Assembly (NCBI RefSeq): GCF_014385105.1
Contig: NZ_JACRTE010000006.1
Span: 122,297-186,296 of the forward strand
Reading direction: 5' to 3'
Length of the DNA stretch: 64,000 bases
Source of the DNA: Qingrenia yutianensis
Lineage (GTDB): Bacteria; Bacillota; Clostridia; UMGS1810
The notes under the pieces are model-generated. The model saw nothing but the letters and a program-made list of their open reading frames with translations. It ran no database searches and had not been told where the DNA came from. How positions within the stretch are numbered: the stretch's first letter is position 1; every line of letters begins with the position of its first letter. Below are positions 60,001-64,000 of this stretch, piece by piece. Both the position numbers and the translations under genes were made by a program.

Positions 60001-60207
60001 GCCGAGATACTCACTCTCCAAGCCGACGCGCGCGTGCATATGAAATCCGCCGAAGCCCATTTTCTTAAATCCGTCAATCTGACGCATCATTTCGTCCTTT
60101 TCAAGCGTTGTGTTCCACGCCCAGAACGGTGCACCGCGGTATTCGCTTGTCGGATTTTCAAAAAGTTTATCTGTAAGTTCTTTTTCATCTTTTTTGCTGT
60201 AAAACAT
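57076..60207 (-). CDS. GH106-like alpha-L-rhamnosidase, cytoplasmic
   Basis: A 1043-residue protein with the GH106 opening: YRGAPFWAWNTTLEKDEMMRQI, then GGFHMHARVGLESEYLG and AYLYDEDRWPSGTAGG, a TIM-barrel region (about 15-480), a middle domain (480-720) and C-terminal beta-sandwich modules (about 760-1043). GH106 enzymes remove alpha-L-rhamnose from rhamnogalacturonans and glycosides. No signal peptide is visible, so it would act on imported oligosaccharides. ATG at 60207 has GGAGGGTG upstream. Its product, rhamnose, feeds RhaA at 37558. An AraC gene lies directly upstream on the same strand. Confidence 0.85.
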   Translation of the reverse strand: MFYSKKDEKELTDKLFENPTSEYRGAPFWAWNTTLEKDEMMRQIDGFKKMGFGGFHMHARVGLESEYLGGRFMDMVRACTDKAKENGMRAYLYDEDRWPSGTAGGFVTKTKKFRRKIASFSKNLPDEIYEKNEALDKAKPYFLSAYDIKLDDDGYLECYKKIGKDDTAKNMKRYFYVFFTAETEWFNNQSAVDSMDKEAMKKFFDITLPAYKNKVGDEFGKTVPSIFTDEPCSAPSWSGVDAKLYTNFSLENEESEKNLFVSWSTHFEDEFKKMRGYDILDRLPEFFYQNRDKNYKVRYDYFDVRSELFVSAFADRYKAKCDELGIAFTGHLMQEDGIGIQARATAETMRFYRSFTIPGIDLLGDRVKFQTAKQAQSAKNQYGREGMMSELYGVTSWDFDFRHHKFQGDWQAALGVTFRVPHLAFLSMRGEGKRDYPASINYQSPWYEEYPLIENHFARLNTALTRGKPIVRVGVVHPAESYWVNCGPDTKTLLARDEIDADFLKITNILLKNNIDFDFICEAELPKLYRENGKNFKVGEMEYSAVILPNIHSLRKSTLEILQKFSSDGKVIVAGRTPEYIDGTYCADVKEKLAECENVTFDECGIIPALEDVREVKIDIFDILPSGEYKTENTTFDNFYIYNLRADNNGKWLFIAHGAKHDYDFCFAKNLKITVNGEYSVKVYNTLNGEISDVPFEYKNGKTICNYVLNASDSLLLRYEKTDAPSIKDNVAKPQNKLYLFSLTDAVDYTLAEPNIYIADKFDAYLDGEKAAENTEILRVDDKIRTLIGEPVRGGRYAQPWTKKFDGRTYNVKLVHKFESKIDTGDVWFATEEKGKIAFNGEQIDMTECGYFTDRDIKKYKLGKIKKGTNIIEIELDYRTKTNLEACYILGDFGVELHGADIKIVKRAEKIFFDTVTNQTLPFYGGNLTYKTEIDTPECDLEIRAHKYRGALVKVKFDGEYVGNTTFAPYGVYVKNVKSGKHTVEFELFGTRYNTFGPLHRAQENADLCTPATYRAKGDWWCEEYKVRNTGILKAPEITVFEK

Positions 60208-60277
60208 AAAAAAACACCCTCCTTTAATGCCATTATACAAGTGTATTTGACAAATAAAAAGGTGGTGTTTTTTTAAT

Positions 60278-61135
60278 TTATAGGGTGTTTTTTAATCTCT
60301 TTCTGTATTCGGACGGCGTTGTGCTGAAATTCTTCTTAAAAAGCAAATTAAAGAATTTAACGTCACGGTAGCCGACACTGCACATAATTTCATAAACCGA
60401 TTTATCGGTATTCGCCAAAAGACGGCAACTGTGCTCAAGGCGCACCTTTTGCAGGTGATTTACAAAATTTTCGCCTGTTTCGGTTTTGATATTTTTACTC
60501 AAATACGGCACCGAATAATTGAGCATTTTCGCAAGCTTATAAAGCGAAATATCCTCGGCATAATGCTTGTCGATATATTCAAAAGCCTTGTCGGACAAGC
60601 TTTTTTCGCGCGCTGTGCCGTTTGATTTTATCGCCTTGCGCACGGTAAGAATTATAATTTCAATAAGATAACACCGAAGAATTTCCTCATAACCGTCTTT
60701 TTTCTCGTTATATTCGGGAAGCATTTTTTCGTAAATTTTGCCCACACTTCCGTCGTCGTCGCGGTAGATAACCCCCGACGGCGTACATTCGAGCGGTGCA
60801 TTTCCGAGCTTTATAAGATAGTTCGACATAAGGCTCGGAAACTTTGTCACGCCGAGCATCGAACCGTCCACAAACGACGGCATAAAAAGGCAGTTTATGA
60901 TATTTGCGTCGCCGTATTTTTTGGTTGAATAACAGTGCTCGTCGCCTATATCTATAAAGAAGTAATCGCCCTTGTCAATCCGCCTTGTTTTGCCGTTTAA
61001 CGTGTGCAGAATACTCCCCGACACGACATAGACAAACTCAAAAAACTCGTGGCTGTGCATAGAAATATCTTTCTGCTGCATAAACCGTATCGAAATATTT
61101 TCTTCCTTTATAACTTTTTGTTTTGAAAGCTTCAT
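60278..61135 (-). CDS. AraC-family regulator upstream of the GH106 gene
   Basis: A 285-residue regulator with an N-terminal cupin (DISMHSHEFFEFVYVVSGSILHTLNG) and a C-terminal helix-turn-helix pair (about 185-282, ISLYKLAKMLNYSVPYLSKNIKTETG, then YEIMCSVGYRDVKFFNLLFKK). Its ATG lies 4 bases after the stop of the penicillin-binding protein gene with only a weak GGAT ribosome site, suggesting coupling or a poorly expressed regulator. It likely controls the GH106 gene 70 bases downstream. Confidence 0.92.
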   Translation of the reverse strand: MKLSKQKVIKEENISIRFMQQKDISMHSHEFFEFVYVVSGSILHTLNGKTRRIDKGDYFFIDIGDEHCYSTKKYGDANIINCLFMPSFVDGSMLGVTKFPSLMSNYLIKLGNAPLECTPSGVIYRDDDGSVGKIYEKMLPEYNEKKDGYEEILRCYLIEIIILTVRKAIKSNGTAREKSLSDKAFEYIDKHYAEDISLYKLAKMLNYSVPYLSKNIKTETGENFVNHLQKVRLEHSCRLLANTDKSVYEIMCSVGYRDVKFFNLLFKKNFSTTPSEYRKRLKNTL

Positions 61136-61139
61136 AATT

Positions 61140-63377
61140 CTAATCCAAATTTACCGTCGGCTGATTGTTCGGCGGTGTTGACGGCTGGGGCGGCGGATTT
61201 TGTCCGTTTGAACCGCCCGTACCCTGTGAGGGAGGATTTGCTGTCTGTCCTCCGTTCGGAGCGTTCGCGTCGGGAGGAGGCAGTTTTGTGCCGTCGCCCT
61301 GCGGTGTATTCTCGGTGTTTTCGCCCTCGGTATTTTCGTCGGTTTTCTTATGATGGTCGGTTGACGGATTGCAGTAAACAGTCGGCGCACTGCCCTTGCT
61401 GAAATATTCGTAATAAACCTCGCACTCGCCCGTCGCAAGCTTACGGCTTTGCGTGCAAAGCGCGGTTGCGGACGACTTCGACGGTTTGTCAAACGTTTTC
61501 GGGTCAAGACCTTTATGGACTTTATCCATTACCGCTTTCCAAAGTTTAAGCGCAGGGTTTCCCGAAACGACAATTTTCTGCGGAACGTCATATCCGAACC
61601 ACACAACACCGCAGTAATACGGCGTAAATGCCGCAAACCATCTGTCGGAGTCTTTATCGGTTGTACCGGTTTTTCCGGCGGTGTCCATACCCGAAATTTT
61701 CGAGCCGCCGCCAGTGCCGTTTTCAACCGCGTTTTTCAAAAGATTTCGCATTGTATATGCCGAATTTTCGGAAAATACAACGTTTGACGAATTGCTCGCC
61801 TCCAAAATAATCTTGCCCGTCGAGTCGGTGACCTTTGTATAGGTTTTCGGTTTGTTGTAAACGCCCTTGTTGGGGAATACCGAATATGCCGCCGCCATTT
61901 CGTAAACCGTGACACCGCGCGTCATACCGCCGAGCGCAAGCGCCGCAAGATTTCGGTCGTTTTCGTCAAGTGTGGTAAAGTGCATTTTCTGCGTTAAATA
62001 TTCATACGACCTGTCAACGCCCACCATCTGCAAAATGTTTATGGCAGGTATATTCTGCGACTTTTGAAGCGCGCGCATAACCGTCATAGAACCCTCAAAA
62101 GTACCGTCGTAATTCTTCGGAGTCCAGCCGTTTATGTTAATAGGCTCGTCTTTTATAACGGTATACTGCGTAACCTTGCCTGTGTCAATTCCTGGTCCGT
62201 AAACCGAAAGCGGTTTGATTGACGAACCGGGCTGACGCGGTGACTGCGTGGCGCGGTTTAACACCATACTTCCGCTTTTTTTGCCCCGTCCGCCGACAAT
62301 GCCTTTAACCTCGCCCGTGTACGGGTCGGTTATAACCATAGCCGACTCGGGTTTGACATCTCCCGACGTTTTCGGAAAACTTGCTTCATTCTCAAAAACT
62401 TCTTCCATAGCTTTCTGCACTTTTGCGTCAACGGTGGAATAAATTTTAAGTCCTCCGCCGTAAACCATCTGCGTTGCAATGGATTTGTTGTAGCCTGCTT
62501 TTTCGGTTAAATCGGTTATAACGTCGTTTATAACCTTTTCAACAAAATATGAATTCTGTGTGTTTGTGGTGTCAACATTGTTTTCGGTGAACACCAATTC
62601 TTCGTCGTACGCCTCGTCGTGCTCAACATCGGTTATAAAACCGAGCTCTTCCATTTTGTCCAGCACAAGGTGCTGTTTCTTTTTGTTTTCTTCGGGATTT
62701 CCGAGCGGTTCGTAAAGCGTGGGATACTGCGTAATTCCAGCGATTGACGCACATTCGGCAAGGTCAAGTTCTTTTATGCTTTTGCCGAAATATTTGTTCG
62801 ACGCGGTTTCAACGCCGTAGCATCCCTGACCGAAGTAAACCGTATTGAGATAAAGCTCCAAAATTTCCGATTTATCAAGCGTTTTTTCAAGCTCAAGCGC
62901 TCTGAAAATCTCGCGGATTTTTCGCGCCTTTGTGCGCTCTCTGTCGCCCGTGATGTTTTTTACAAGCTGTTGGGTAAGCGTACTTCCGCCGTAGCCCGAA
63001 CCGCCCGTAAACTCGCCCCAAACCGCGCCGAGTGTACGTTTTACGTCAACGCCCTTATGCTTATAAAATCGCTCGTCCTCAATGGCGACAATAGCGTTCT
63101 GCATTTCCTGCGGAATGTCGTCGATACTCACCCACACGCGGTTTTCGCTGGCTATAATCTGCTCGTAAACCTCGTCTTTTCCGTCTGCACTGGTAGAATA
63201 CACTGTTGTATTGATTTTAAGCGTAATATTTTTTACGGTGTCGACCATACCGAAGTCGACGCCCGTTGTAAGCCAAATTACAAAAATACAAATCAGCATA
63301 ACCGCAATGGTGGCAAGCGTGATAAATGTCGTTTTTAAAATCTTTTTAGACTTGCCGCTTTTGTTTTTCTGTTTCAT
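61140..63377 (-). CDS. Class A penicillin-binding protein (PBP1A-like)
   Basis: A 745-residue bifunctional peptidoglycan synthase: short cytoplasmic basic tail, transmembrane anchor (residues 14-37), GT51 glycosyltransferase domain with Glu100 in AIEDERFYKHKGVD and GGSTLTQQLVKN, and a transpeptidase domain with Ser385 in PGSSIKPLSVYG (SxxK), SQN and AGKTGTT (KTG). The C-terminal tail from about residue 690 is rich in Pro, Gly, Asn and Thr and probably lies in the wall. GGAGGTG precedes ATG at 63377. It is the target class of beta-lactams, relevant to the BlaI/M56 pair at 12.6 kb. Confidence 0.96.
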   Translation of the reverse strand: MKQKNKSGKSKKILKTTFITLATIAVMLICIFVIWLTTGVDFGMVDTVKNITLKINTTVYSTSADGKDEVYEQIIASENRVWVSIDDIPQEMQNAIVAIEDERFYKHKGVDVKRTLGAVWGEFTGGSGYGGSTLTQQLVKNITGDRERTKARKIREIFRALELEKTLDKSEILELYLNTVYFGQGCYGVETASNKYFGKSIKELDLAECASIAGITQYPTLYEPLGNPEENKKKQHLVLDKMEELGFITDVEHDEAYDEELVFTENNVDTTNTQNSYFVEKVINDVITDLTEKAGYNKSIATQMVYGGGLKIYSTVDAKVQKAMEEVFENEASFPKTSGDVKPESAMVITDPYTGEVKGIVGGRGKKSGSMVLNRATQSPRQPGSSIKPLSVYGPGIDTGKVTQYTVIKDEPININGWTPKNYDGTFEGSMTVMRALQKSQNIPAINILQMVGVDRSYEYLTQKMHFTTLDENDRNLAALALGGMTRGVTVYEMAAAYSVFPNKGVYNKPKTYTKVTDSTGKIILEASNSSNVVFSENSAYTMRNLLKNAVENGTGGGSKISGMDTAGKTGTTDKDSDRWFAAFTPYYCGVVWFGYDVPQKIVVSGNPALKLWKAVMDKVHKGLDPKTFDKPSKSSATALCTQSRKLATGECEVYYEYFSKGSAPTVYCNPSTDHHKKTDENTEGENTENTPQGDGTKLPPPDANAPNGGQTANPPSQGTGGSNGQNPPPQPSTPPNNQPTVNLD

Positions 63378-63532
63378 TTTTGCACCTCCGCTTAAGTTTC
63401 TGCGCTTGATTTTTCAAGGCAAAAACAAAAAAATTGCGTTTATTTTGCGTTTTTATGAATACTCTATTTAATTTTAGCACAAAATAATTAAAAAAAAGTT
63501 ACAAATTTTTTTAAAATTGATAAATTTTATAC

Positions 63533-63561
63533 TTGACATTTGGTTTTGTTTGTTATATAAT
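63533..63561 (+). promoter_or_regulatory. Consensus promoter of tRNA-Gln
   Basis: -35 TTGACA (63533-63538), 17-base spacer, -10 TATAAT (63556-63561): exact consensus, 16 bases before the tRNA. Confidence 0.9.
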
Positions 63562-63577
63562 ACCATTTGTAGCGCAT

Positions 63578-63654
63578 TGGGATATAGCCAAGTTGGTAAG
63601 GCATCGGATTCTGATTCCGACATTTCGTAGGTTCGAGTCCTGCTATCCCAGCCA
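63578..63654 (+). tRNA. tRNA-Gln (anticodon CTG)
   Basis: Full cloverleaf by eye: acceptor TGGGATA/TATCCCA with discriminator G and encoded CCA; D-arm GCC...GGC; anticodon arm TCGGA-TTCTGAT-TCCGA with anticodon CTG; T-arm GTAGG-TTCGAGT-CCTGC. The U1-A72 pair is typical of bacterial tRNA-Gln. It reads CAG codons. Confidence 0.96.
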
Positions 63655-63658
63655 CGTC

Positions 63659-63690
63659 CGGACAAGCTTTGCTTGTTCCGATTTTTTATT
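63659..63690 (+). terminator. Terminator of tRNA-Gln, inside the repeat unit
   Basis: CGGACAAGC-TTT-GCTTGTTCCG forms a stem with one bulge, followed by ATTTTTTATTT. The same hairpin recurs 200 bases later at 63859. Confidence 0.85.
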
Positions 63691-64000
63691 TCATAAAAAA
63701 TCAGTCACCCGCTCCGCTGTCCCTCCTTTTCCGAAAAAATGCTCGCTCGGTTCGCCTATTCGCTTGCAAGCGCGCTCATTTACGGCTCACAGTCGCTACC
63801 ACCTTTTTTCGGGATGTTCTACATCGGCAAATATAAATTTGGTTAGCTTTGTTATTTTCGGACAAGCTTTGCTTGTTCCGATTTTTTATTTCATAAAAAA
63901 TCAGTCACCCGCTCCGCTGTCCCTCCTTTTCCGAAAAAATGCTCGCTCGGTTCGCCTATTCGCTTGCAAGCGCGCTCATTTACGGCTCACAGTCGCTACC
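63659..64000. repeat. Direct repeat with 200-bp period after tRNA-Gln
   Basis: Bases 63659-63800 recur identically at 63859-64000, where the window ends; the array may continue. Each unit holds the tRNA-terminator hairpin, ATTTTTTAT-ttc-ATAAAAAAT, a CGCTTGCAAGCG palindrome and a CCGAAAAAA/TTTTTTCGG pair about 85 bases apart. No gene is visible in these 340 bases. Confidence 0.85.

Noticed and set aside
63659..64000. CRISPR array
   Set aside because: The repeat unit is at least 142 bases with a 200-base period and only one spacing is visible; there is no short repeat with variable spacers and no cas gene.

Overview
The window looks like a chromosomal segment of an uncultured, low-to-moderate-GC Clostridia-type Firmicute, probably gut-associated. 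Evidence: strong AGGAGG ribosome sites, TTGACA-17 bp-TATAAT promoters, S-layer homology (SLH) proteins, the conserved acpS / YdcC-GerS-like lipoprotein / alr / ndoAI / ndoA block of spore formers, a FabK fatty-acid operon with a FabT-like MarR regulator, and rhamnose/pectin sugar catabolism. There is no prophage, CRISPR array, rRNA or transposase gene.

Layout. 1-4 kb (minus strand): a flavoprotein cut by the window edge, an RpiR regulator, a cold-shock protein, an MBL-fold hydrolase and a small P-loop protein. 3.4-12.5 kb (minus): one long housekeeping unit, proS-gltX-lspA-rluA-DUF-acpS::nnrD-lipoprotein-alr-ndoAI-ndoA, with a second consensus promoter inside it before the toxin-antitoxin pair. 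12.6-18.6 kb: a BlaI/M56-peptidase pair, an alcohol dehydrogenase and a decarboxylase-cupin protein under a divergent MerR regulator, and two tandem XRE/S24-like regulators whose peptidase residues are replaced. 18.7-27 kb (minus): the type II fatty-acid operon fabH-acpP-fabK-fabD-fabG-fabF-fabZ-accD-accA, headed by its MarR regulator and lacking accB and accC. Three matching TTGTTG-N6-CAACAA sites lie at the regulator and operon promoters. A MITE-like element and a related copy bound fabZ-accD-accA with inverted 24-bp termini. 27-30 kb: a P1B-type metal ATPase with a small membrane partner and a Cys-rich DUF2325 protein.

30-46 kb: a Gfo/Idh oxidoreductase and TIM-barrel isomerase with a divergent AraC regulator, TrkA-TrkH potassium uptake, an APC permease, L-rhamnose isomerase, two more AraC regulators, a CmpB-like membrane protein, a KduI enzyme read through from a discoidin-like domain, KduD, and an AGCS amino-acid symporter behind a glycine riboswitch. 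46-54 kb: a cell-surface region with two SLH proteins, a membrane-anchored companion, a YitT protein and an SLH-anchored PstS-like binding protein. 54-64 kb: a damaged uxaB'-'uxaA hybrid gene, a GH106-like rhamnosidase, two AraC regulators, a class A penicillin-binding protein, tRNA-Gln(CTG), and a 200-bp-period direct repeat that runs off the right edge.

The genes in 37-61 kb fit a scattered rhamnogalacturonan/uronate catabolic set (RhaA, KduI, KduD, UxaB/UxaA, GH106), each near its own AraC regulator. Two of these loci carry sequence lesions: a nonsense codon plus a deletion-like fusion in uxaB'-'uxaA, and a missing canonical start plus a gene junction one base from separation in kduI. They may be decaying, or they may be consensus errors; both can be tested. 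Function calls rest on motif and family recognition by eye, with no database search.
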